A stretch of 64,000 bases of DNA from Blastococcus sp. TF02A-30 (GTDB lineage Bacteria; Actinomycetota; Actinomycetes; Mycobacteriales; Geodermatophilaceae): positions 429,398 through 493,397 of the forward strand of contig NZ_QOHJ01000003.1 in assembly GCF_003319185.1 (NCBI RefSeq), given 5' to 3'. Positions 1-7,439 of the stretch are shown piece after piece. Both the position numbers and the translations under genes were made by a program. Every line of letters starts with the position of its first letter. The stretch's first letter is position 1. The notes beneath the pieces are model-generated. The model worked only from the letters and a program-made list of their open reading frames with translations. It was not told the origin of the DNA and ran no database searches.

Positions 1-451
1 CGTAGCCGCAGATCGGGCAGGTGCCCTCGATGTAGCGGTCGGGCAACGTGCGCCCGGTGCTCGGGCTGATCGCCCCGAGGGTCGTCTTCGGGAAGACGTA
101 GCCGTTCTTGAGCAGGCCCAGGAAGATCTCCTGGCTCACCGCGGCGTGGTTGGCCGTCGTCGTCCGGGTGAACAGGTCGTAGCTCAGCCCGAGCGACTGC
201 AGGTCCTGCACGATGATCCGGTTGTTCCGGTCGGCGATCTCCCGGGGCGTGATGCCCTCGGCGTCGGCGGCGACCGTGATCGGCGTCCCGTGCTCGTCGG
301 TGCCGCTGACCATGAGCACCCGGTTGCCGCTCATCCGCTGGAAGCGGCTGAAGACGTCGGAGGGGACCCCGAACCCGGAGACGTGGCCGATGTGCCGCGG
401 GCCGTTGGCGTAGGGCCAGGCGACGGCGGTGAGGATGTGCCGATCAGTCAC
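1..451 (-). CDS. metG: Methionyl-tRNA synthetase, N-terminal part (cut by window edge)
   Basis: This class I aminoacyl-tRNA synthetase charges tRNA-Met in the cytoplasm. Only the first 150 codons or so are present; the gene runs leftward off the window. The protein starts from GTG at 451 with [20 protein letters not shown]. It carries the HIGH-type ATP-binding motif as HIGH in PRHIGH, followed by the [10 protein letters not shown] motif typical of MetRS. Near the window edge a CPICGY segment marks the first half of the zinc-binding connective domain. The neighbours rsmI and pmt a few kilobases away match the actinobacterial neighbourhood. Identification is firm; the length and the KMSKS motif cannot be checked. 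Confidence 0.96.
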   Translation of the reverse strand, partial: MTDRHILTAVAWPYANGPRHIGHVSGFGVPSDVFSRFQRMSGNRVLMVSGTDEHGTPITVAADAEGITPREIADRNNRIIVQDLQSLGLSYDLFTRTTTANHAAVSQEIFLGLLKNGYVFPKTTLGAISPSTGRTLPDRYIEGTCPICGY

Positions 452-500
452 GGGCCAACAGTACGGAGCCGCGTCCACCCGGATCGCCGGGCGGTGCGGG

Positions 501-1160
501 TCAGGGCTGGTAGACGGTGGTGGCGGCGGTCTCGCCGGCGATCTGCGCGTCGTCGACCGGCGCGAGGAGCGCGACCGCGACGAGCACCAGCCCGATGGCA
601 CCCAGCGTCGCGGTGGCCAGCCCGCGGTTCTCGGCGACGGGGTCGGCGACGCGCGGGCGGGCCCGCGGGCCGGCCGCGATCCAGGCGCTCGCCGAGGGCG
701 AGCCGACCAGGAGCAGCTTCCCCACGGGCAGGGCGACGGCGAGCAGCAGCAGCGCCGGCAGCGACAGGGTGGTGGGCACCGGCAGCGGCACCACGACGGC
801 CACCAGGCCGACGAGGACCAGACCGGCGAGCTCGGCGACCGCGACGCCCTGCAGCAGCCGGCGCCCCGACCCGTCGAGGAGCGCGGCACCGCCACCGGCG
901 GAGGTCACGATCCAGCCGGCGAGCACCAGCAGGGCCAGGCCGACGACGGCGCCCGAGGACTGCGCGGCCATCAGGGTGTCCAGCTCGGTGAGGCCCACGG
1001 CCAGCAGCGCGACGGCCTGCAGGACGCCGATGCCGCCGGCGGCCAGCACGGCCACGGGCAGGCGGCGCGGCGCCGTCGTCGCCACCGCGACCGGCCGCGC
1101 GGGCACGGAGGCGCGCGGCGGCGCGAACGTGTCGCGGACGTCGAGGACGCTGGTCGCCAC
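501..1160 (-). CDS. Hypothetical multi-pass membrane protein
   Basis: A 219-residue protein with no family that I recognise. After a short cytoplasmic-looking N-terminus rich in Arg and Pro come about four to five hydrophobic segments, at roughly residues 33-55, 68-85, 105-125, 132-150 and 183-200. The rest is Ala/Val/Leu-rich linker. The GTG start at 1160 follows a weak purine stretch (GGGGGAA). It lies downstream of the amino-acid permease on the same strand, about 83 bases after that stop, and could be co-transcribed with it. It ends 50 bases before the metG start, also same strand. Function unknown. Confidence 0.75.
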   Translation of the reverse strand: MATSVLDVRDTFAPPRASVPARPVAVATTAPRRLPVAVLAAGGIGVLQAVALLAVGLTELDTLMAAQSSGAVVGLALLVLAGWIVTSAGGGAALLDGSGRRLLQGVAVAELAGLVLVGLVAVVVPLPVPTTLSLPALLLLAVALPVGKLLLVGSPSASAWIAAGPRARPRVADPVAENRGLATATLGAIGLVLVAVALLAPVDDAQIAGETAATTVYQP

Positions 1161-1243
1161 GGAGGTTCCCCCTGAGCCGGTCGGTGCTGTCCCTGCTCAG
1201 CTCGGCTCCGCGGGGGTGCTGCCTGAGGGCGCGGACCCGGTTC

Positions 1244-2743
1244 TCACCCCTCCGGGTGAGCGGGTTCAGGCGTCCGGGCCTCCACGTCGCGCGTCGCCAG
1301 CCGGCTGTGCTGCCAGCTGTAGAGCCAGTAGACGCCCAGCCCGATCGCCATCCAGACGACGAAGCGCAGCCAGGTGTCGGCCGGGAGGTTGAGCATCAGC
1401 CAGAAGCAGGCCAGCGCCGAGACGATCGGCAGGGCCGGGACCAGGGGCACCCGGAAGGCGCGCGGCAGGTCGGGGCGGGTGCGGCGCAGCACCAGCACGC
1501 CGACGGACACCAGCAGGAAGGCGAACAGGGTGCCGATGTTGACCATCTCGGCGAGCGTGTCCAGCGGCACCAGCCCGGCCAGGACGGCGACGACGAGGCC
1601 GGTGGCGATGGTGATGCGGTACGGCGTCCCGTAGCGGGGGTGCACCTTCGCCAGACCCGGGGGCAGCAGCCGGTCGCGGCTCATCGCGAACAGCACCCGC
1701 GATTGCCCCAGCATCAGGATCATCACCACCGAGGTGAGCCCGGCGAGCGCGCCGATCGAGATGATCGTGGAGAAGGCGGTCAGCCCGACGCTGGAGAACG
1801 CGCCGGCCAGCGGGGCGGTGGCGCTCAGCTCCGTGTAGTTCTGCATGCCCACGACGACCAGCGACACCGCCACGTACAGCAGCGTGCACAGCACCAGCGA
1901 GCCCAGGATGCCGCGGGGCAGGTCGCGCTTCGGGTCGCGGGTCTCCTCCGCGGCGGTGGCGACGATGTCGAAGCCGATGAACGCGAAGAACACGATCGAG
2001 GCGCCCGCGACGACCCCGCCCCAGCCGTAGGTGCCCTGGCTGAAGCCGAGCAGCTCGATCAGCGGGCTGTGCCAGCCGCCCTCGCCCTCGCCGGCCGGCT
2101 GGGCCGGCGGGACGAACGGGCTGTAGTTGTCGGCGGTCAGGTAGAAGACGCCGACCACGACGATCAGCAGCACGATCGCGACCTTGATGGCGACGATCAC
2201 CGCCGTCACCCGGCTGGACAGCTTGATGCCCAGCACCAGGACGGCGGTCATGGCCAGCACGATGAGGATCGCCGGGATGTTGAACCGCGCCTCCTCGCCC
2301 GCGATCGAGGTGGGCAGCGAGATGCCGACGTCGTCGAGCAGCTGCTGGAGGTAGCCCGACCAGCCGACGGCGACCGTCGCCGCCCCGAGCGCCAGTTCCA
2401 GGACAAGATCCCAGCCGATGATCCAGGCGATGAACTCGCCGAACGTGGCGTAGGAGAACGTGTAGGCCGACCCGGCCACCGGCACCGTCGAGGCGAACTC
2501 GGCGTAGCAGAGCGCGGCCAGCCCGCAGACGACGCCGGCGATGACGAAGGAGATCGCCGCGGCCGGGCCGGCCTGATCGCGGGCGACCACACCGGTCAGC
2601 ACGAAGATGCCCGTCCCGATGATCACGCCGACCCCGAAGACGGTGAGGTCGAGCCCGGAGAGGTTCTTCTTGAGGCGGTGCTCGGGCTCGTCGGTGTCGC
2701 GGATGGACTCCTCCACCGACTTGATCCGGCGCGTCATGGCCAC
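1244..2743 (-). CDS. APC-family amino acid permease
   Basis: A cytoplasmic-membrane amino acid transporter of the APC superfamily, about 499 residues, close to the usual length for the basic/cationic amino-acid transporter (YfnA, CAT) group. The N-terminal GVGVIIGTGIFVLTG segment is the TM1 signature with the unwound GTGIF substrate-binding motif. About twelve hydrophobic segments follow, and FFAFIGFDIVATAAEE is the typical TM6 motif. The start is a choice: GTG at 2743 has GGGAG six bases upstream, while ATG at 2737 would leave twelve. I prefer GTG. It is divergent from the CorA-like gene across 73 bases. Substrate cannot be told from sequence. Confidence 0.9.
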   Translation of the reverse strand: MAMTRRIKSVEESIRDTDEPEHRLKKNLSGLDLTVFGVGVIIGTGIFVLTGVVARDQAGPAAAISFVIAGVVCGLAALCYAEFASTVPVAGSAYTFSYATFGEFIAWIIGWDLVLELALGAATVAVGWSGYLQQLLDDVGISLPTSIAGEEARFNIPAILIVLAMTAVLVLGIKLSSRVTAVIVAIKVAIVLLIVVVGVFYLTADNYSPFVPPAQPAGEGEGGWHSPLIELLGFSQGTYGWGGVVAGASIVFFAFIGFDIVATAAEETRDPKRDLPRGILGSLVLCTLLYVAVSLVVVGMQNYTELSATAPLAGAFSSVGLTAFSTIISIGALAGLTSVVMILMLGQSRVLFAMSRDRLLPPGLAKVHPRYGTPYRITIATGLVVAVLAGLVPLDTLAEMVNIGTLFAFLLVSVGVLVLRRTRPDLPRAFRVPLVPALPIVSALACFWLMLNLPADTWLRFVVWMAIGLGVYWLYSWQHSRLATRDVEARTPEPAHPEG

Positions 2744-2781
2744 GTCGAGCTCCCTCGGAGATCCGGTCGGCCGCGCACGCC

Positions 2782-2787
2782 TACGCT
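2782..2787 (+). promoter_or_regulatory. -10 box for corA-like gene
   Basis: TACGCT fits the actinobacterial housekeeping TANNNT -10 pattern. Transcription would start near 2794, leaving a short leader with AGAGGAG about eight bases before the ATG at 2817. No clear -35 was seen. Inference from pattern. Confidence 0.45.
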
Positions 2788-2816
2788 GCGGGGGCCCGGT
2801 CAGAGGAGATGCCCCG

Positions 2817-3956
2817 ATGAGCAGCGCCGACACGTCGCCCGGCGGATCGACGACGCCGCCGCTGCCGGACCGCGCCGCAGGCGGCCCGGCACCCGAGGGG
2901 CCGCCCACGCTGCGCCCCCGGCCGGCCGGGCGCCCGCCCCGCACGGCCACCCGGCCGGCCGGCACCGGCGCCGTCGTCGACTGCGCCGTGTACGTGGACG
3001 GGCGACGGCAGGAGGCGGTGGCCCCCGAGGACGCGCTGCGCATGGCGACCGACCGCGGCGGCTTCGTGTGGCTCGGGCTGTACGAGCCGAACGAGGACGA
3101 GCTCACCGCGCTGGCCGACCGCTACGACCTGCACCCGCTCGCGGTCGAGGACGCGGTCTTCGCCCACCAGCGGCCCAAGCTGGAGCGGTACGACGACGCG
3201 CTGTTCATGGTGCTCAAGACCGCGACCTACGTGGCGCACGAGGAGCTCACCGCGACCAGCGAGGTGGTCGACACCGGCGAGGTGATGGTGTTCCTCGGCG
3301 AGCGCTACGTGATCACCGTGCGGCACGGGCACCACGGGGAGCTCGGCGACCTGCGTCACCGGCTGGAGGAGCAGCGCGACCTGCTCTGCCTGGGCCCGTC
3401 GGCGGTGCTGTACGCGGTGGCCGACGCCGTCGTCGATGCCTTCGTGGACGTCGCCGCGGCGGTGGAGGAGGACGTCGACGAGCTCGAGGCCTCGGTGTTC
3501 AGCGCCGAGCGGACCGACGACATCGGCCGGCTGTACCAGCTCAAGCGGGAGCTGCTGTCGCTGCGGAAGGCGGTCTCCCCGCTGGAGGTGCCGCTGCAGA
3601 AGCTCGCGGAGCGGCAGATCGACGCCGTCCCGGAGGCGATGCGCTCCTACTTCCGCGACGTCCTGGACCACGCGATCCGGGTGCGCGACCAGGTGGCGTC
3701 GCTGGACGAGCTGCTCACGTCGATCCTGCAGGCGTCGCTGGCGCGCACCTCGATGGCGGACAACGAGGACATGCGCAAGATCTCGGCGTGGGCGGGCATC
3801 ATCGCCGTCCCGACCGCGATCGCCGGCATCTACGGGATGAACTTCGAGCACATGCCGGAGCTGCGCTGGCGCTACGGCTACCTGCTGGTGTGGCTGGTCA
3901 TCCTGGGCGCCTGCTTGTTCCTGTACCGCGGCTTCAAGCGCAACGGCTGGCTCTGA
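2817..3956 (+). CDS. corA: CorA-family magnesium/cobalt transport protein
   Basis: A CorA-type divalent cation channel of 379 residues, acting as a pentamer in the cytoplasmic membrane. The long N-terminal cytoplasmic domain includes GFVWLGLYEP, the start of the CorA fold, and LHPLAVEDA. A helical stalk leads to two C-terminal transmembrane helices. The first ends with the diagnostic YGMNF, so the selectivity motif GMN is intact. The second is GYLLVWLVILGACLFLYRGF, with a positive tail. ATG at 2817 is preceded by AGAGGAG. The first 60 residues are a Pro/Gly-rich extension not usual in E. coli CorA but common in actinobacteria. Whether it moves Mg, Co or Zn is not decidable here. Confidence 0.94.
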   Translation: MSSADTSPGGSTTPPLPDRAAGGPAPEGPPTLRPRPAGRPPRTATRPAGTGAVVDCAVYVDGRRQEAVAPEDALRMATDRGGFVWLGLYEPNEDELTALADRYDLHPLAVEDAVFAHQRPKLERYDDALFMVLKTATYVAHEELTATSEVVDTGEVMVFLGERYVITVRHGHHGELGDLRHRLEEQRDLLCLGPSAVLYAVADAVVDAFVDVAAAVEEDVDELEASVFSAERTDDIGRLYQLKRELLSLRKAVSPLEVPLQKLAERQIDAVPEAMRSYFRDVLDHAIRVRDQVASLDELLTSILQASLARTSMADNEDMRKISAWAGIIAVPTAIAGIYGMNFEHMPELRWRYGYLLVWLVILGACLFLYRGFKRNGWL

Positions 3957-3968
3957 CACCCTCGCTCG

Positions 3969-4006
3969 CGCTCGTCCCCGAGCGTGCACTTCCCGGCCCT
4001 TCCGGG
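3969..4006 (+). terminator. Tandem hairpins after the CorA gene
   Basis: Two small stem-loops follow the corA stop: CGCTCG/CGAGCG around 3969-3984 and CCCGG/CCGGG around 3992-4006. Neither has a U tract. They could stop transcription from the corA side, and the second overlaps the edge of the flanking-repeat region of the next gene. Confidence 0.4.
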
Positions 4007-4011
4007 GCGTC

Positions 4012-4032
4012 GTAGGCCCGCGTCGCGCACAC
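4012..4032. repeat. 21-bp direct repeat, copy 1
   Basis: Begins GTAGGCCCGCG and ends CGCGCACAC. It differs at one base from the copy at 4912-4932, exactly 900 bp away. It abuts the stop codon of the DUF559 gene. Confidence 0.85.
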
Positions 4033-4823
4033 TCACCAGGCCAGGGCCGCGGCGATCCGCCGGAGGAGCAGCGCCGGGTCCCGCATGTCCTCGGCGGTCA
4101 CGAAGAGCACCCGCCATCCCGCGGCCGTGAGCCGGTTGAGCCTCGCGCGGTCCTTGGCGAACTGCCCGGGCTCGCCGTGCCACCGCCCGTCGTACTCGAG
4201 GGCGATCCTCCGTTCCGGCCAGGCGAAGTCGACGATGGCGACGAAACGTCCCCGGGCGTCCAGGACGCGGTGCTGCGCCGTCGGCGTCGGGAGATCGCTC
4301 CGGTGCAGGAGGAGCCGCACCCTGGTCTCCTGCGGGGACTGCGCGAGCCCGTCGGCGAGCGCGCACGCCGTCCTGGCTCGTGCCGCACCGCGTCCACGCG
4401 CGCGCGTCGCGAGATCGCGGACGCGGCCCAGGTCCGCAGCGGCCCTGTCGACCAGCTGGTCGACGGCGATGACCGCCGCGTCGCCCGGGAGCAGGCCGGC
4501 GAGCCGGACCGCGGTCGCCTCGGGTGCGAGCCGGGTGGCACCGTCACCTCCACGTCGTCGTCGGCGGCGGCCAGGTCGACGCCCCAGAGCGTGGCCGCGC
4601 TCCTGCCGCTCACGACCGCGAACGGCAGCAGGACGCAGGCCGCCCTCGCACGGACCTCGTGGGTCGGCGCGACGTCCCGGTGCACGTAGACCCCGCGGAA
4701 GACCCGCCGCCAGGCGCTGCTCCGCAACTGGTCGGGCGTGACCAGCCCCTCGTCGACGGCCCACCACCCCAGGAAGGGCTCGTCGGTGCGCAAGTCGGCG
4801 GGCTGGTGAGGCGTGCGCGGCAC
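4033..4823 (-). pseudogene. DUF559-type nuclease-fold protein, frameshifted
   Basis: The N-terminal half reads in one frame from ATG at 4823: MPRTPHQPADLRTDEPF, then WGVDLAAADDDVEVTVPPGS. The C-terminal half reads in another frame down to the stop at 4033 and carries RIALEYDGRWHGEPGQFAKD and WRVLFVTAEDM. Together they form one recognisable protein of about 263 residues. It has an AbiEi-like winged-helix N-terminus and a DUF559 (Vsr/PD-(D/E)XK-like) C-terminus with the E-Y-D-G core. The join lies at about 4515-4535 and is explained by loss of one base. This may be true decay or a sequencing error. Such proteins are common multi-copy genes in actinobacteria and their role is not established. 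Direct repeats flank the gene. Confidence 0.8.
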
Positions 4824-4911
4824 CGGTGGAACCCTGCCGGAAAGGGGCGCGACGGTGTCCCGTCGTCCACAGGTGCCGTGACTGTGCAGCTGCCGGGGAC
4901 TCCGGCCCTTG

Positions 4912-4932
4912 GTAGGCCCGCGACGCGCACAC
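4912..4932. repeat. 21-bp direct repeat, copy 2
   Basis: 20 of 21 bases match the copy at 4012-4032. It lies between the rsmI stop and the start of the frameshifted DUF559 gene, so the pair brackets that gene. Confidence 0.85.
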
Positions 4933-4953
4933 CCGCGCGTCGGACTCCACGGG

Positions 4954-5793
4954 TCAGGGGGTCTTGGCGGCGACGACGGCGTCGTAGACGGTGCGGCGGG
5001 GCAGTCCGGTGCGTTCGACGACGGCGCGGATCGCGTCCTTGCGCGTCGCCCCCGAGGCCTCCTCCGCCGCCACCTCCGCGGCGAGCTCCTCCGGCGTCAG
5101 CGTGACCGCGCGCTCCGGCGCCCCGGCGACGACCAGCGTGATCTCGCCCTTCACCCCGTCGGCCGCCCACGCGGCGAGCTCGGCCAGGGAACCGCGGCGG
5201 ATCTCCTCGTGGGTCTTGGTCAGCTCCCGGCACACCGCCGCCTGCCGGTCCTCGCCCAGCACGGCGGCGGCGTCGGTCAGCGCGTCGGCCAGCCGGTGCG
5301 GCGACTCGAAGAACACCATCGTGCGGCGCTCGTCGGACAGGCCGGAGAACCGCGTGCGCCGCTCCCCCGACCTCCGCGGCAGGAACCCCTCGAAGCAGAA
5401 CCGGTCGACCGGCAGGCCGGACACCGCGAGCGCCGTCGTCACCGCGGACGGGCCGGGCACCGAGGTGACCTCGATGCCGGCGTCGATCGCGGCCCGCACG
5501 AGCGTGTAGCCGGGGTCGGAGACCGAGGGCATGCCGGCGTCGGTGAGCAGCAGGACCGTGGCGCCGGAGGTCAGCGCGTCCATCAGCCCCGGCAGCCGCG
5601 ACCGCTCGACCGACTCGTGGAAGGTCACCACCCGCCCGGTGAACGTGACCTCGAGGTCGGCGGCCAGGCGGTGCAGCCGGCGGGTGTCCTCGACGGCGAG
5701 CACGTCGGCCGTCGCCATCGCCGTCCGCAGCCGGGGACCGACGTCGCCCGGCTGCCCCAGGGGCGCCCCGCCCAGCACCAGCCGTCCGCTCAC
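4954..5793 (-). CDS. rsmI: 16S rRNA (cytidine(1402)-2'-O)-methyltransferase
   Basis: RsmI methylates the ribose of C1402 in 16S rRNA using S-adenosylmethionine. The protein is 279 residues, the normal length. It has the tetrapyrrole-methylase fold with VLLLTDAGMPSVSDPGYTLV and SVPGPSAVTTALAVSGLP, which are RsmI signatures. PLGQPGDVGPRL near the start matches the usual GNLGDI region. GTG at 5793 was chosen because it opens the conserved domain (VSGRLVLGGAPLGQPGD). A CAGGCT box seven bases upstream would make it nearly leaderless. It is divergent from pmt, as in mycobacteria; the intervening DNA holds a hairpin repeat. Confidence 0.95.
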   Translation of the reverse strand: MSGRLVLGGAPLGQPGDVGPRLRTAMATADVLAVEDTRRLHRLAADLEVTFTGRVVTFHESVERSRLPGLMDALTSGATVLLLTDAGMPSVSDPGYTLVRAAIDAGIEVTSVPGPSAVTTALAVSGLPVDRFCFEGFLPRRSGERRTRFSGLSDERRTMVFFESPHRLADALTDAAAVLGEDRQAAVCRELTKTHEEIRRGSLAELAAWAADGVKGEITLVVAGAPERAVTLTPEELAAEVAAEEASGATRKDAIRAVVERTGLPRRTVYDAVVAAKTP

Positions 5794-5814
5794 GCCGCGA
5801 AGCCTGTCACGGTC

Positions 5815-5877
5815 AGGCCTGCCTGCAGGGACCCGGGGCGAGCGTGCGAGCGCCGGGGGGCAGGCAGGTCCTTTCAC
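5815..5877 (-). repeat. Bulged-hairpin dispersed element, copy A
   Basis: On the minus strand it opens GTGAAAGGACCTGCCTGC and closes GCAGGCAGG. The arms at 5815-5826 and 5860-5872 pair with one bulged base, and the interior contains GCTCGCACGCTCG and CCCGGG. A related copy with the same architecture lies at 49424-49487. It sits between the rsmI and pmt promoters. Nature unknown: it could be a REP-like element or a structured RNA. Confidence 0.75.
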
Positions 5878-5883
5878 TACCCT
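5878..5883 (+). promoter_or_regulatory. -10 box, leaderless pmt transcript
   Basis: TACCCT lies six bases before the ATG at 5890, the spacing expected for a leaderless mRNA. No Shine-Dalgarno sequence precedes this ATG. Inference. Confidence 0.5.
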
Positions 5884-5889
5884 GACCGC

Positions 5890-7395
5890 ATGGCGGTGCT
5901 GGCTCCGGACGAGACGGAGCGGCCGGCCCGGCGCACGCCGTCGGGCCGGACCGGACGGCCGCCGAGCCCGCGCCGCGACCGCATCCCGCCGCTGCCGGCC
6001 GACACCCGGCTGTCCTGGGTGCTCACCGGGGTCCTCGGCGCCCTCACCCTGGCCGGCCGGCTGGTCGGCATCGGCTACCCGAAGAACCTGCTCTTCGACG
6101 AGGCCTACTACCCGCCGGAGGCGGCGGAGCTGCTGCGCTGGGGGTTCGAGTACAACCGCGGCTACACGTTCATCGTCCACCCGCCGCTCGGCAAGTGGCT
6201 GATCGCGTCCGGCGAGTGGCTGTTCGGCTACGACTCCTTCGGCTGGCGGTTCCCCAGCGCGGTCGCCGGGAGCGTCGCCGTCGTCGTCCTGGTGCGGCTG
6301 ACCCGGCGGCTGACCGGCTCCACGTTCCTCGGCCTGGTCGCCGGCCTCCTCCTGGCGCTGGACGGCCTCTCCTTCACCCTCTCCCGCATCGGGCTGCTCG
6401 ACGTCTTCCTCCAGGTCTTCGTCGTCTCCGCGGTGGCCTGCCTGGTCGTCGACCGGGACCGGGTCCGGGAGCGCCTCGCCGCGACGACGGCCGACGCGCG
6501 GCTCGGCCCGCGCGGGTGGCGGCTGGCGGCCGGCTTCCTCTTCGGCTGCGCGTGCGCGGTGAAGTGGAGCGGCGTCTGGTTCCTGGCCGCGTTCGCCGTC
6601 GCGTCCCTGCTGTGGGAGCGGAACGCCCGGCGCGCCGCGGGGCACCGGCGCCCCACGCGCGCGGTCGCCCGCCGCGGGCTTCCGGGCGCGCTGTGGGCGC
6701 TGGCCGCGGTCCCGGTGCTCACCTACGTCGCCAGCTTCACCGGGTGGTTCCTCGGCGAGACCTCGCAGGGCAAGGCGTGGGCGCAGCAGAACCCCGACAC
6801 CGCGTTCCCCTGGATCCCCGACGCGGTGCGCTCGCTGTGGCACCAGCACGCCGAGTGGCTGCGCTTCCACAGCGGGCTGTCCTCACCGCACCCGTGGGAG
6901 TCGGGCCCGTGGTCGTGGCTGGTCACCGGCCGGCCGATCCTGCTGTGGAACCCGCAGGGCCTCACCGACGAGCGCGGCGGGCAGGTGGTCCGCTACATCC
7001 TCATGGTCGGGACGCCGACGCTCTGGCTGCTCTTCGTGCCGGCGGCGCTGTGGCTGCTGTGGCGGATCACGGCCCGCCGCGACCCGGCGGCGGGGGTGGC
7101 CGCGATCGCGATCGCCGCCGGCTGGGGCACCTGGCTCATGAGCCCGGAGCGCACGATGTTCATCTTCTACATGGCGCCGGTCGTGCCGTTCTTCGTCCTG
7201 GCGGTGACGCTCCTGCTCCAGGACGTGCTCGGCCCGCGGGACCGCCCGTTCCGCCGGAAGGTGGGGCTCGGCGCGGTCTGCGTGTACGTAGCGCTGGTGG
7301 CCGGCACCTTCGCGTTCTTCTACCCGGTGCTCACCGGCCAGCCCCTCGAGCACGGCGAGTGGGTGGACCGGATGTGGTTCTCCTCATGGTTCTGA
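5890..7395 (+). CDS. pmt: Polyprenol-phosphate-mannose-dependent protein O-mannosyltransferase (Pmt)
   Basis: A GT39-family glycosyltransferase that moves mannose from polyprenyl-phosphate-mannose to Ser/Thr of secreted proteins at the outer face of the membrane. The protein has 501 residues and about ten to eleven membrane segments. The first periplasmic loop contains NLLFDEAYYPPEA with the conserved Asp-Glu pair of the PMT active site, followed by VHPPLGKWLIA. SPHPWESGPWSWLVTGRP is another typical PMT_4TMC motif, and the C-terminus ends with WVDRMWFSSWF. The start at 5890 is fixed by the leaderless -10 box and by the short polar N-terminus. Ortholog of the Rv1002c type by family and neighbourhood. 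Confidence 0.94.
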   Translation: MAVLAPDETERPARRTPSGRTGRPPSPRRDRIPPLPADTRLSWVLTGVLGALTLAGRLVGIGYPKNLLFDEAYYPPEAAELLRWGFEYNRGYTFIVHPPLGKWLIASGEWLFGYDSFGWRFPSAVAGSVAVVVLVRLTRRLTGSTFLGLVAGLLLALDGLSFTLSRIGLLDVFLQVFVVSAVACLVVDRDRVRERLAATTADARLGPRGWRLAAGFLFGCACAVKWSGVWFLAAFAVASLLWERNARRAAGHRRPTRAVARRGLPGALWALAAVPVLTYVASFTGWFLGETSQGKAWAQQNPDTAFPWIPDAVRSLWHQHAEWLRFHSGLSSPHPWESGPWSWLVTGRPILLWNPQGLTDERGGQVVRYILMVGTPTLWLLFVPAALWLLWRITARRDPAAGVAAIAIAAGWGTWLMSPERTMFIFYMAPVVPFFVLAVTLLLQDVLGPRDRPFRRKVGLGAVCVYVALVAGTFAFFYPVLTGQPLEHGEWVDRMWFSSWF

Positions 7396-7403
7396 GGACG
7401 CGC

Positions 7404-7432
7404 TTGACCCGGTAATAGTTGCGTTCTACAAC
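7404..7432 (+). promoter_or_regulatory. Promoter with overlapping dyad for MFS gene
   Basis: TTGACC at 7404-7409 and TACAAC at 7427-7432 are separated by 17 bases, a good sigma-70-like pair. TTGCGTTCTACAA (7419-7431) is a degenerate dyad with TTG and CAA at its ends that overlaps the -10 box and would suit a MarR/TetR-type repressor. The predicted start is near 7439-7440, at the GTG codon. Confidence 0.55.
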
Positions 7433-7439
7433 CGAATGC

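Noticed and set aside
1184..4015. Very long open frame antisense to the permease and across corA
   Set aside because: Composition is Arg/Gly/Pro/His-rich with no domains, typical of frames opened by high GC; the permease and CorA explain the DNA.
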